Of a DNA stretch of 32,855 nt, positions 1-7,597 are shown one piece after another (the first letter of the stretch is position 1; every line of letters begins with the position of its first letter). The stretch comes from Planctomycetaceae bacterium (GTDB lineage: Bacteria > Planctomycetota > Planctomycetia > Planctomycetales > Planctomycetaceae). The notes under the pieces were generated by a model that worked only from the letters and a program-made list of their open reading frames with translations, was not told the origin of the DNA and did not search any database. Position numbers and translations under genes: made by a program. Location: positions 1-32,855 of the forward strand of contig JANQQW010000340.1 of assembly GCA_028284885.1 (NCBI GenBank), in the 5' to 3' direction.

Positions 1-670
1 CGTCCACTTCCGCTCCGCGGTCGCCTCCGACGCATGCGGCCGAACGGACGGCGACCACGTCCGGGCCGAGTCGGCCAAGCCGGGGCAGGTCGGCCAGGCC
101 AACCCTCCCAGCGAGGGCAACGAACCGGGACTGCCGGTGGATCTCGGCAACGGTCGCCGCCAGCTCGCTTTCGTCGAGGATCTCCAGCAGCGACCCGCCC
201 GACTTGTCGAACGTGTCGAACAGCACGCCGGCGGCACCGAGCTCGAGCGACCGCTCGACGACGTCGTCCGGACGGGGGGCCCGGGCAACCTGCCAGTCGG
301 AGTACACGACTCCCACCCACGCCGGACGGTCGGCGGACCACCGCCGCAGTCGACCGGGCCAGTCGGGCCGGTCTGCCATGCCGGCCAGCCCGACCTTCAC
401 GAGGTCCAGTCCACGAGGACTCCGGAACCGGGTTGCCCCGTCCTCGGCGAGCTCTCCGAGAGCGGCACTCGTCGGCACGCCGGGGGCGACTCGCCGGACG
501 GCCTCGACGACGGACGCGACCACGTCCTCGTCGGCTCGCCCGAGTGCCCCGCGTGCCGGCTCCTTCACGTCGACGAGGTCCGCCCCGCCGGCGACCGCGG
601 CGAGCGCCTCCTCGGCGTTCCGCACGCTGACGAGCAACGACGGCGGACCGGAGCGGGAGAGCGAGAGCAT
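1..670 (-). CDS. mfnB: (5-formylfuran-3-yl)methyl phosphate synthase MfnB, C-terminus cut by window edge
   Basis: This reading frame encodes a TIM-barrel enzyme of the MfnB (DUF556) family, which condenses two glyceraldehyde-3-phosphate molecules into the furan precursor of methanofuran. The start is the ATG at 670, and 223 codons are visible without a stop; family members are about 235 residues, so only the very end is missing. The N-terminus shows the family pattern LLVSVRNAEEA, GGADLVDVKEP (Lys36, expected Schiff-base lysine) and LVKVGLAG (Lys92). LFDTFDKSG follows with Asp152 and Lys156, whose spacing matches the archaeal enzyme's active-site residues. The visible end, VAVRSAACVGGDRG, resembles the conserved C-terminal phosphate-binding segment. 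It diverges from frr with about 150 bases between them. In planctomycetes and methylotrophs this family belongs to tetrahydromethanopterin/methanofuran-linked C1 metabolism; no other genes of that pathway lie in this window. Confidence 0.88.
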   Translation of the reverse strand, partial: MLSLSRSGPPSLLVSVRNAEEALAAVAGGADLVDVKEPARGALGRADEDVVASVVEAVRRVAPGVPTSAALGELAEDGATRFRSPRGLDLVKVGLAGMADRPDWPGRLRRWSADRPAWVGVVYSDWQVARAPRPDDVVERSLELGAAGVLFDTFDKSGGSLLEILDESELAATVAEIHRQSRFVALAGRVGLADLPRLGRLGPDVVAVRSAACVGGDRGAEVD

Positions 671-817
671 CGACGGGACGACCGGGGGAACGAGACGCCG
701 CCGATGGTCGCGGACGCGGTCGGGAAGTCAACCGTCGTGGCCGCGAGTGCTTCCCCGCCCGTGACGATTGCGATACCCTCTCCGGCGTCGAAAAGCACCC
801 CGGTTGGAGCCAGTCTC

Positions 818-1378
818 GTGGACAGCGACGAAATCCTGTTGGACGCCGAGGAACGGATGCAGAAGGCGGCCACCGTCTTCACGGACGCCCTCAAGGGACT
901 TCGCACCGGACGGGCCACGCCGGGCCTGGTCGACTCGGTCCGCGTGGACTACTACGGCTCGCCGACGCCCATCAAGCAGCTGGCGAACGTCAGCGTGCCG
1001 GAGCCTCAGCAGATCGTCATCCGTCCGTTCGACGCGAACGTGCTGGGCGAGATCGCCAAGGCGATCCAGGCCTCGGACCTCGGCCTCGCCCCCAACAACG
1101 ACGGCCGCATGATCCGCCTGAACGTCCCGCCGCTGTCGACGGAGCGCCGCAAGCAGCTGACCGGCCGGGTGAAGGAACTCGCCGAGGAGGCCCGCGTCTC
1201 GATCCGCAACATCCGTCGTGACGCCAACAAGCACGCGGACTCGGCCGAGAAGGAGAAGACGATGTCCGAGGACGAGTGCAAGTCCTGCAAGGACGCCGTC
1301 CAGGACCTGACCAAGAAGTACGAGGGTCAGGTCAACTCGACCGCCGAGGCGAAGGAGAAGGACGTGATGGACGAGTGA
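818..1378 (+). CDS. frr: Ribosome recycling factor
   Basis: RRF works with EF-G to split the post-termination ribosome in the cytoplasm. I chose the GTG at 818 because it gives 186 residues, the normal family length, and has a TTGGAG ribosome-binding site about 8 bases upstream. An in-frame ATG at 703 would add an unconserved extension. Visible family signatures are LRTGRATPGLVDSVRVDYYG, then PTPIKQLANVSVPEPQQIVI, then the DLGLAPNNDGRMIRLNVPPLS segment and the helical RRKQLTGRVKELAEEARVSI region with IRNIRRDANK. The C-terminal helix is highly charged and slightly unusual in carrying two cysteines (CKSCKD). frr often follows pyrH or tsf; here neither is adjacent and mfnB diverges from it instead. 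No obvious plus-strand terminator with a T tract follows. Confidence 0.97.
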   Translation: MDSDEILLDAEERMQKAATVFTDALKGLRTGRATPGLVDSVRVDYYGSPTPIKQLANVSVPEPQQIVIRPFDANVLGEIAKAIQASDLGLAPNNDGRMIRLNVPPLSTERRKQLTGRVKELAEEARVSIRNIRRDANKHADSAEKEKTMSEDECKSCKDAVQDLTKKYEGQVNSTAEAKEKDVMDE

Positions 1379-1431
1379 CGTCCGTCGCCCAGCCCGCGCG
1401 TGCCGCGGCCGGTCGTCGGCCCCCGCGCACG

Positions 1432-1472
1432 AAAAAGCCGCTGCCGTTCTGAGGGGGGTGAACGGCAGCGGC
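1432..1472 (-). terminator. Rho-independent-type terminator reading leftward
   Basis: A perfect 13-bp stem (1437-1449 with 1460-1472) encloses a 10-base loop. Read on the minus strand it is followed directly by TTTTT (AAAAA at 1432-1436 on the plus strand). There is no T tract on the plus-strand side, so it is not a classical terminator for frr. The polarity implies a leftward transcript arriving from 1,473 or beyond, where I recognise no gene. Confidence 0.6.
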
Positions 1473-2031
1473 GGTACGGGTCATCCTGCGGTGTCCCGGC
1501 ATCCACGGTCACGCGTTGATTCGTGTGGTCGTGGGAGAGTCCGGGGACGCCTGGCACCAGCCGGCCGTCGGAGGGGGCCAACAGCCGACTCCCGCACACC
1601 GGTTCCGCGTTGGGCCCGCAAGAGAGGGGGAACGGGCCGTCCCGCTTCGCCAGCAGATCTCTCATCGGCGGGCGGAACCAAGGGAGTTCACCGTCCCCGT
1701 CGGACACCGGCTCGTGCCGACGAGACCCGGCACACGGGTCCTCCCCACCACACCGGTGGTGCCGAATCCTCGGCCGAGCGCCCCCGCCGACGCCCCGACG
1801 ACCCGCACCGTCCCCGCATTCGGAACGCGAGCGGACGCGTTGGACCGTTCGGGCCGCTTCTCTGGCCGCCGCGGTGTGGTCCGGTTGACGGTTCTGCGGA
1901 CGGCCGCCGAACTCCGGAAGTTCTCGCCGGGCCGTGACGATCTCTGAGTCTGTCCACGTCGGCTCGGAGCTCGGTCGCGGGGACGCACTTCAGTTCGAAC
2001 GGTGGCGCCGAGAATCGGGACGGGGGAAGAC
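1473..2031. other. Gene-free stretch, nothing recognised
   Basis: About 560 bases separate the leftward terminator from the next plus-strand gene. Short open frames exist on both strands, but they are rich in Arg and Pro with no recognisable motif, signal peptide or convincing ribosome-binding site. I looked for tmRNA, RNase P RNA and SRP RNA signatures and found none. A non-coding RNA on the minus strand is possible given the terminator polarity, but it is unsupported otherwise. Confidence 0.4.
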
Positions 2032-3060
2032 GTGAGCATCGCAACTGGGACAGGACGCTGGATGGTCGTGGGGCTCGTCCTCCTCCTCGCCGGGCCGGCC
2101 TTCGGACAGATCGTTCCGGGCACAGGTCGCCGGGTTCCTCACGTCGGCGACGACTTCGAGGACGTGAGGTGGTCCTTCCGCACGGCCGGCCGGAAGAGCA
2201 GCCAGGAGAACGACGGTCGCGTCCGCTTCCCCAAGGGCCGCTCCCGCAACGGGCGCTGGGACGAGGGCACCAAGCGCGGCCATCCGGACAAGATCGAACG
2301 GGTCGAGACGCCCGCCGGCGGACTCCCCGGCAGCAAGGGCGCCCTGCTACTGCAGTCGATGCACACCGGCATCCCCGGCAAGAAGACGAACCGGCAGCAG
2401 CAAGACGACCTGATGGCCCGCACGTTCCAGACCTCCGTCTCGAACAGCCCCAACTACCTCGTCCGCGTCTACCTCCCTCCGTTCGAGGAGTGGGAGAAGC
2501 GGAGCGGATCGACGTTCGGCTTCCGAGTCGGCGCCCGGGCGACCACGCAGGACCAGGTCGTCTCCCACCGGTACGGCAAGCGGATTCGCCGCAGCTTCGA
2601 ACCGGTCATGCTCGACCAGGTCGAGGCGTACTGGCCCGGCATGTTCATCCAGTTCCTCAGCAAGGAGGACAGCGAACGGGAGACGGACGCCGCCATGCTC
2701 GTCTGCCGGGCCGCCCGCACCGGCAAGGAGTTCCCCGGCATCGCCCTCACCCCCGGCTGGTGGACGCTCGGCCTCTCGTTCACCCCGGACGGAGCGGTCC
2801 ACTACTTCGCCGCCGAGGGCGTCGGCCGGCTCACCGCCAACGACCGCATCAGCAGCAGCTACCCGTACAACTTCCACGCCGACACCGTCACCACGATGTT
2901 CTTCAACATCTGCAGCCCGGACGACGGCAAGACCTGGTCGACCGCGTGGATCATCGACGACCCCGAGATGTACGTCGGCAGCGGCCGCATCGAGTCCGAC
3001 CACGCCACCGTCGCCCCCCAGCGAAAGGTCGGCGGCTTTCTGAAGGGCCTCTTCCGCTGA
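2032..3060 (+). CDS. Secreted protein of unknown family
   Basis: I do not recognise the family. The protein begins with an export signal (GTGRW then MVVGLVLLLAGPAFGQ) and so is probably exported. Three starts are possible: GTG 2002, GTG 2032 and ATG 2062. I chose 2032 because it gives a signal peptide with a basic residue before the hydrophobic core and has GGGGGAAG just upstream; ATG 2062 has AGGA at good spacing and is a real alternative. The mature part (about 320 residues) contains DDFEDVRWSF near its start, then a region rich in Tyr, Trp and Phe, including LTPGWWTLGLSFTPDGAVHY and WIIDDPEMYVG. This composition suggests a beta-sandwich or jelly-roll fold, but that is inference only. There are no obvious catalytic motifs and no operon partner. 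Its 3' end overlaps an antisense orphan signal-peptide frame. Confidence 0.8.
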   Translation: MSIATGTGRWMVVGLVLLLAGPAFGQIVPGTGRRVPHVGDDFEDVRWSFRTAGRKSSQENDGRVRFPKGRSRNGRWDEGTKRGHPDKIERVETPAGGLPGSKGALLLQSMHTGIPGKKTNRQQQDDLMARTFQTSVSNSPNYLVRVYLPPFEEWEKRSGSTFGFRVGARATTQDQVVSHRYGKRIRRSFEPVMLDQVEAYWPGMFIQFLSKEDSERETDAAMLVCRAARTGKEFPGIALTPGWWTLGLSFTPDGAVHYFAAEGVGRLTANDRISSSYPYNFHADTVTTMFFNICSPDDGKTWSTAWIIDDPEMYVGSGRIESDHATVAPQRKVGGFLKGLFR

Positions 3061-3061
3061 C

Positions 3062-3121
3062 GGCCACGGCTGGCAGCGTCACGGCGGTCAGGATCACGGC
3101 AAGCAGCATTCGGTGGGTCAT
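3062..3121 (-). pseudogene. Orphan signal-peptide gene start (remnant)
   Basis: On the minus strand an ATG at 3121 is preceded by a near-perfect Shine-Dalgarno (AAGGAGAAG, about 5 bases upstream) and encodes MTHRMLLAVILTAVTLPAVA, a textbook signal peptide. Beyond it the frame runs antisense through the 3' end of the 2,032-3,060 gene as Arg-rich shadow sequence and stops at 2951. The likeliest reading is the 5' end of a secreted-protein gene whose body was deleted. A functional 56-residue small protein cannot be excluded. Confidence 0.35.
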
Positions 3122-3309
3122 CGGTCTTCTCCTTGAAGTGGTTGGTCTTCCGCGGTGGACGAAGCGACAACGGTGCCGCTCCAGTGAGTGAGTTCTGTGC
3201 GATCGTGTCGTTCGACGACGACCTAGGTGCGGCCGGTCTCGGCCGCGGTCCGCCGTTGCTCGAAGGCGAGTCGTTCGAGTCCCCCCGCAGCGTCTCGCGC
3301 TGTCGCAGC

Positions 3310-3645
3310 ATCGGGTTCGTCTACAAGGCCCACTCGGTGAAGCTGCAGGGGCCGGTGGCCGTCAAGATCCTAAAGGAGGTCCACAACCGGAAGCGGGAGA
3401 TCGTCTCGCGGTTCGAGCGCGAGGTGAAGGCGGCCGCCACCAATCGCGGCCAACACGTCGTGCAGGTGCTCGACACGGGCCGGTCCACGGAACCGCCGTT
3501 CCAGGACTGCCTGTACCTCGTCACGGAGTACCTCGAGGAGGGCGATCTGCTCGACTGGCTCCGCGACCATCCGCCGAACGACCGCGAGTCACTGCGGGCA
3601 GCCGTCGAGAAACTCGTCGAGGTCTGCTCTTCCACGCGACCCTGA
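3310..3645 (+). pseudogene. Ser/Thr protein kinase fragment (N-lobe only)
   Basis: The frame contains the end of a kinase glycine-rich loop (GFVYKAH), the VAVKILKE strand with the ATP-binding lysine, an alpha-C-helix-like RFEREVKAA and the hinge region LYLVTEYLEEGDLLDWLRDH. It then reaches EKLVEVC and breaks off before any HRD or DFG motif, ending at a stop at 3643-3645. Upstream there is no proper first half of the P-loop and no clear start. Homology is therefore limited to about 105 residues of a roughly 270-residue Hanks-type kinase domain, so it cannot be catalytically active. The adjoining frame continues immediately as a different protein family, which suggests a deletion junction at about 3,622-3,630. 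Confidence 0.75.
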
Positions 3646-3917
3646 CGATGCTGATGGCGACCGCGGCCTCCGGCGCGAAGAAGCCTAGCTCTCGGGCGAT
3701 CGCCGCCCACCTCAGCGAGTTGAAGGGGATCGCCGTCTCCGAGGAGAACGCCCGACAGATCAAGAAGCGAGCCAAGGACCGCTTCTCGCGGCAGCTCGTC
3801 ACCGAGATCGGCACCCTGATCGGTCAACCAGACGACCTCGCCGAGATCGAACGAGCCGCCACCGACCTCGGCATGATCGACTACTGCCGCAAGGTGATCG
3901 ACAAGCCGCGGGGATGA
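3627..3917 (+). pseudogene. C-terminal fragment of a sigma-70-like regulator
   Basis: Homology seems to start mid-protein at LLFHATLTMLMATAAS, without a real start codon. It continues with an HTH-like segment (SSRAIAAHLSELKG) and the pattern NARQIKKRAKDRFSRQLVTE, which resembles sigma region 4 ends. The tail LGMIDYCRKVID resembles C-termini I associate with planctomycete sigma-70-like proteins encoded next to Ser/Thr kinases; this is family recollection, not a search. The first ATG in frame (3648) would give an 89-residue product lacking region 2. The frame differs from the kinase fragment it abuts, so the two are best read as one deletion scar. A short functional DNA-binding protein is the alternative. 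Confidence 0.5.
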
Positions 3918-4020
3918 GTACGGAGACCGCCGGACGGCGTCATCCATTCGGCGTCAGGTCGCTGTTCTCGCGTGGACGAGAGCGATGATGGCGGGTCGAG
4001 CCCCCTGTCCTCCACTCCGT

Positions 4021-4049
4021 AGGCACGTTGCGAACCTCGCAAGGTGCCT
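4021..4049. terminator. Terminator-like hairpin
   Basis: A 12-bp stem with one mismatch (AGGCACGTTGCG against CGCAAGGTGCCT) and a 5-base loop lies just downstream of the leftward gene ending at 4070 and after the sigma-like remnant. The right side is followed by CTTCTC only, so there is no good T tract in either direction. It may act as a bidirectional 3' end structure. Otherwise 3,918-4,069 holds nothing I can identify. Confidence 0.4.
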
Positions 4050-4069
4050 CTTCTCGCGCGCTCGGCGGG

Positions 4070-5143
4070 TCACTGGTGCACGTCGAGGAAGTTCATCGTG
4101 AACTTCACGGCTCGGTGGTCGGTCACCTTGAAGTCGGTCTCGGCGATCCGTTCGGTCACGTCGAGGAACTCGATCTCCATCTGCTTGCGGTGGTTCCGCG
4201 TCGTGCAGTGCTCCTTGATGGACCGCGAGACCAGGACGTGGTCGATCTGCTGGCGGCGGCCGAGGTACTCGTAGGTCCAGTGTTCGCGGGCCCGCTCGTT
4301 GAACTCGTCGGAGGTCTCACTGTCCTTCTTGTTGAAGAAGAACGGGCCGCCGGTCTGCAGCAGGTCGGGCTGGACGTCGTCGAAGCCTCGCATGCGGCGG
4401 ATGGTCGGCTGGCCGCGGCGGTCGTTCAGGTCGCCGACGACCATCACGTGCTCCCCCTTCAAGAGGTGCGGCAGGTAGTTCCGGCGGACGATCGACGCCT
4501 GGGCGATCCGTTGCTCGTCCGACTCGTGCCCGCCTCGCTCGCTCTTGAGGTGGACCGCATAGAGGTGCAGCGGCCGGCCGTCGACCTCGAGCGTGACGCT
4601 CATCCCCTTCGTGACGCCGGTGTCCATCTCGGACTCGACGTCGTCGAGCTCGCCGTAGTAGCCCTCGCGGCCGGGGATGGTGGTGCTGGTCGAGGTGAAG
4701 GGCCGTTTGGAGAAGACGGCGACGTTCTGGGCGGTCGCCTTGTCGGCCGAGTCGCCGTGGGCCATGTGCGGGTAGACGTCCTGAAGGGCCGCGTGCAGCA
4801 CGGTCAGGTCGTTCGGCGTGACGAACTCGCCGTCCCGGATGGCAACCCGCGAGACCTCCGTCAGCACGATGACGTCGGCGTCGATCCGCTTGACGGCCGC
4901 CGCCGTCGCCTCGACCGCCTCGGCGTACCGGGCCCGCCGGTAGCCGGACTGCAGCCACGTCTCCCGCTGCGACGCCGACCAACTCCGACCGTCGAACGGC
5001 AGCCCGAACTTGACGTGCACGAACTTCAGCGACAGGAACTCGCAGTTCAACGTGGCCACGGAGAGCGTGTCCTCGCCGCGGGCAACCACGCTCGAGAGCA
5101 CGAGTCCGGCGAGGACGACGAAACGGAGGCGGAGAGACTGCAC
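4070..5143 (-). CDS. Secreted endonuclease/exonuclease/phosphatase-family protein
   Basis: This is a metal-dependent phosphoesterase of the EEP (DNase I-like) fold, about 357 residues. The fold's landmarks are visible in order: SVATLNCEFL (metal-binding Asn/Glu strand), DADVIVLTEVS, LYAVHLKSERGG (catalytic His-Lys-Ser region), VMVVGDLND (Asp/Asn pair), QIDHVLVS and the C-terminal TDHRAVKF with the catalytic Asp-His. I chose GTG 5143 because it opens a clean signal peptide (RLRFVVLAGLVLSSVVARG), indicating export. An in-frame ATG at 5227 would put 28 unconserved residues before the signal. The substrate is unknown: family members cleave nucleic acids, phosphoinositides or sphingomyelin, and the sequence does not decide between them. 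It has no close operon partner. Confidence 0.87.
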   Translation of the reverse strand: MQSLRLRFVVLAGLVLSSVVARGEDTLSVATLNCEFLSLKFVHVKFGLPFDGRSWSASQRETWLQSGYRRARYAEAVEATAAAVKRIDADVIVLTEVSRVAIRDGEFVTPNDLTVLHAALQDVYPHMAHGDSADKATAQNVAVFSKRPFTSTSTTIPGREGYYGELDDVESEMDTGVTKGMSVTLEVDGRPLHLYAVHLKSERGGHESDEQRIAQASIVRRNYLPHLLKGEHVMVVGDLNDRRGQPTIRRMRGFDDVQPDLLQTGGPFFFNKKDSETSDEFNERAREHWTYEYLGRRQQIDHVLVSRSIKEHCTTRNHRKQMEIEFLDVTERIAETDFKVTDHRAVKFTMNFLDVHQ

Positions 5144-5354
5144 GGCGGGCTCGCATTCAACGGTTCGAGTCGGAACCCCGATACTAGCGAGACACGCGAG
5201 GATCATCCCGCGTCGCCGGGCGAGCACATCGGTTCTTCACGAGACCAGACGGTGTCGCCGTCGATGTGAGAGTCGTGAAGGCACAGAGGGCCGCGGAGAG
5301 GGCACCTTCGCGACTCGGCGGCGTCGTGTCGAGACGGAGAGTCGACTCTGTTCG

Positions 5355-5552
5355 TCAGCTGGCGTTGAAGAACTGGCCCGTGTGGCCGCCTTCTTCGACG
5401 ACGTCGATCCTCACCGGGGCTCCGCAGCGGGGGCAGCGGGCGACGTAGGCGGTGCGGTCGGCGTTCGGGTACGCGCGGACGTAGACGTTGCAGCACTGCA
5501 TGTGCAGGCCGACGAACGGCTTCGGGCCGGCGGCCGGCTGATCTTCTGGCAT
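5355..5552 (-). CDS. Small cysteine-rich (zinc-ribbon-like) protein
   Basis: This is a 65-residue cytoplasmic protein starting at ATG 5552. It contains FVGLHMQCCNVYVRAYPN and, about 20 residues later, YVARCPRCGAPVRID. The pair Cys20-Cys21 and Cys40-x-x-Cys43 could form a zinc ribbon or bind another metal. I recall short proteins with this same pattern, CCxVYxR...AYVxxCPxCG, as common in planctomycete genomes, but with no assigned function. The frame is open further upstream (to 5759), but those residues are low-quality and unconserved in appearance. The start has GCGGAG directly adjacent, which is a poor ribosome-binding spacing. The 169 bases between it and purK contain nothing recognised. 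Confidence 0.72.
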   Translation of the reverse strand: MPEDQPAAGPKPFVGLHMQCCNVYVRAYPNADRTAYVARCPRCGAPVRIDVVEEGGHTGQFFNAS

Positions 5553-5721
5553 CTCCGCGTTCCGTCGGGGCGGGACGAACGTCGGGGTTCTGGACCCGAT
5601 CCGGGCTCCGTGTCGCGACTCGAACGACGTGTGGTCGTGAACTCCTCGGTCAACGACCGTCGCCCTTACGTGAGATGCGATATAGAACCTTCGGCCCGGC
5701 TCGATCAAGGTCGTTCGGCCG

Positions 5722-6873
5722 TCAGCAGTCGCGGAGGGAACGGCGAACGGCGAGGGCACGGTCGCGGGCCTCGTCCGGCGTGTCGCCGAGGGCCGTCACG
5801 TGGCCGATCTTCCGACCGGGCGGTGCGCCCTCCTTCCCGTAGAAGTGAACCGACGCTCGCGGCCGGTCGACGGCACGGGACCACGATGTGGCGTTCTCCG
5901 CGTAGCCCGGGCCGACGAGGTTCGCCATCGCGACCGGTCCGCGACGTTCGGTACTGCCGGGCGGGAGTCCGCAGATCGCCCGGACCTGCTGCTCGAACTG
6001 CGAGACGTGGTGCCCTTCGATGGTGAGGTGGCCGGAGTTGTGCGGCCGCGGGGCGATCTCGTTCACGACGAGCGAGCCGGCGACGTCGAAGAACTCGATG
6101 CAGAAGACGCCGACGACGTCGTACGCCTCGGCGATCGTCCGCGCGATCTCGGCCGCCTCCGGCTGCAGCGACTCCACATTCGCGGCCGGGGTCGTCGAGA
6201 GGTCGAGGATGCCGTCGACGTGCTCGTTCTCGACGAGGTCGTAGACGGCGAAGTCCCCGTTCGCGCCGCGGCAGACGACGATCGAGAGTTCGCGGTCGAA
6301 CCGGACGGCCCCCTCCAGCACGCACTCCCGTCCTTCGACGGCCTGCCAGGCGGCGGCGAGGTCCGAGTCGGCCTCGATCCACTGCTGCCCTTTTCCGTCG
6401 TACCCGAACTCGGCCGTCTTCAGCAGGGACGGCGTGCCGAGGTCCGCGACGGCTGCAGTGAAGGACGCCGGGTCGGCGACCACGCGGAACGGGGCGACCG
6501 GGATGCCCAGGTCGGCGAGTCCCTGCTTCTCGCGGCCGCGATGCCGGGTCATGTCGAGGAAGTTCGGACCGGGCCGGACCGGCACGATCGCGGCGGCCGC
6601 TTCGACCGACGGTGTCGGGACGTTCTCGAACTCGTATGTCACGACGTCGACCGAGCGGGCGAACTCGGCGACGGCGGTCGCGTCGTCGTACGCGGCGACC
6701 GTCTCCCGGAGGGCGACCTGCCCGGCCGGGGAGTCCGGGCCGTCCGCCAACACGTGGACGCGGTAGCCCAGCCGGGCAGCGGCGACCGCGAACATCCGGC
6801 CGAGCTGCCCGCCACCGAGCACCCCGAGCGTTGCCCCGGGCAACAGGACCGTGTCGTCTCGCTCGGCCGTCAC
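5722..6873 (-). CDS. purK: 5-(carboxyamino)imidazole ribonucleotide synthase PurK
   Basis: PurK is an ATP-grasp enzyme that converts AIR, bicarbonate and ATP into N5-CAIR in de novo purine synthesis. The start is GTG 6873, which overlaps the purE stop (GTGA), so translation is probably coupled. That gives 383 residues, the normal size. Visible motifs: [12 protein letters not shown] at the N-terminus (nucleotide-binding loop), [26 protein letters not shown], the ATP-grasp loop [23 protein letters not shown] and the metal-binding segment GVFCIEFF...[13 protein letters not shown]. The C-terminal domain ends with [11 protein letters not shown]. It forms an operon with purE. Confidence 0.96.
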   Translation of the reverse strand: MTAERDDTVLLPGATLGVLGGGQLGRMFAVAAARLGYRVHVLADGPDSPAGQVALRETVAAYDDATAVAEFARSVDVVTYEFENVPTPSVEAAAAIVPVRPGPNFLDMTRHRGREKQGLADLGIPVAPFRVVADPASFTAAVADLGTPSLLKTAEFGYDGKGQQWIEADSDLAAAWQAVEGRECVLEGAVRFDRELSIVVCRGANGDFAVYDLVENEHVDGILDLSTTPAANVESLQPEAAEIARTIAEAYDVVGVFCIEFFDVAGSLVVNEIAPRPHNSGHLTIEGHHVSQFEQQVRAICGLPPGSTERRGPVAMANLVGPGYAENATSWSRAVDRPRASVHFYGKEGAPPGRKIGHVTALGDTPDEARDRALAVRRSLRDC

Positions 6874-7367
6874 AGTTCGGCGTCCTCGATGACGGCCCGT
6901 GTTCGCTCGGCATGCCACGCGGCGAGCCGTTCGGCGAGTTCCTCGTCGTTCGTGGCGAGAATCCGAATCGCCATCAGGGCGGCGTTCTTCGCCCCGGACT
7001 CGCCGATCGCCATCGACCCGACCGGGACGCCGGCCGGCATCTGCACGATGGAGAGCAGCGAGTCCATGCCGCTGAGGGCCTTCGACCGGACCGGCACGCC
7101 GAGCACCGGGACGATGGTGTGCGAGGCCAGCATGCCGGGCAGGTGGGCCGCCCCGCCCGCCCCGGCGATGACGACCTTCAGGCCCCGTTCGTGGGCCGTT
7201 CGGCCGTACTCGGCCATCACGTCCGGCGTGCGGTGGGCGGAGACGACCCGCCGTTCGTGCGGCACGCCGAACTCCTCGAGCAGTTCGCAGCCCGGTTCCA
7301 TCGTCGGCCAGTCGGACCGACTTCCCATCACCACCCCGACCAACGGGGCTGCGTCGTCCGCGGACAT
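6870..7367 (-). CDS. purE: 5-(carboxyamino)imidazole ribonucleotide mutase PurE (class I)
   Basis: PurE moves the carboxylate of N5-CAIR from N5 to C4, giving CAIR for purine synthesis. The start at ATG 7367 gives 165 residues, typical for class I PurE, with GAAGAGG about 6 bases upstream. Class I signatures are present: [22 protein letters not shown] with the catalytic His, [17 protein letters not shown], and [19 protein letters not shown] followed by [10 protein letters not shown]. The adjacency to purK is what is expected of the two-step bacterial route. The open frame extends upstream to 7520, but that part is not conserved. The 230 bases between this gene and the divergent 7,598 gene should hold both promoters. 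Confidence 0.96.
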   Translation of the reverse strand: MSADDAAPLVGVVMGSRSDWPTMEPGCELLEEFGVPHERRVVSAHRTPDVMAEYGRTAHERGLKVVIAGAGGAAHLPGMLASHTIVPVLGVPVRSKALSGMDSLLSIVQMPAGVPVGSMAIGESGAKNAALMAIRILATNDEELAERLAAWHAERTRAVIEDAEL

Positions 7368-7597
7368 GGACGGCCTCTTCGCGTGCGGCGGAATTCCAGC
7401 CACACGATCCCGGCGAGCGACGAGAGGGTCAAGTGTGCGGCGAGAACCGCCCCCGCCACCCGGTCGATCGGAAGAACCTGTCGCCGAGTTCGCGTGTAAC
7501 CACGGCGGTTCTGACGACAACTTCAGGCGGCCGGTCGATGCGGATACGATGGACGTTCGACCGAACCGTCTTGCTGCTCCTCTGGTTGGACCGATTC

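Noticed and set aside
1534..1560. RNase P-like word GAGAGTCCGGGG
   Set aside because: None of the other conserved RNase P RNA elements could be found in register on either strand.
1327..1707. Minus-strand frame of 126 codons that could explain the leftward terminator
   Set aside because: It runs through the terminator into the antisense of frr, has no conserved motif or ribosome-binding site, and looks like shadow sequence.
3985..4014. tRNA-like 3' tail (GGGTCGAGCCCCCTGTCCTC)
   Set aside because: It resembles a T-arm and acceptor end, but the T stem pairs poorly and no matching 5' acceptor strand or anticodon arm is upstream. At most it is a tRNA fragment; no att-site partner was seen.
5274..5312. 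Possible degenerate copy of the CACAGAGG-type repeat seen at 18,491-18,605
   Set aside because: Only a few short words match (GGCACAGAGG) and no terminal inverted ends are present.
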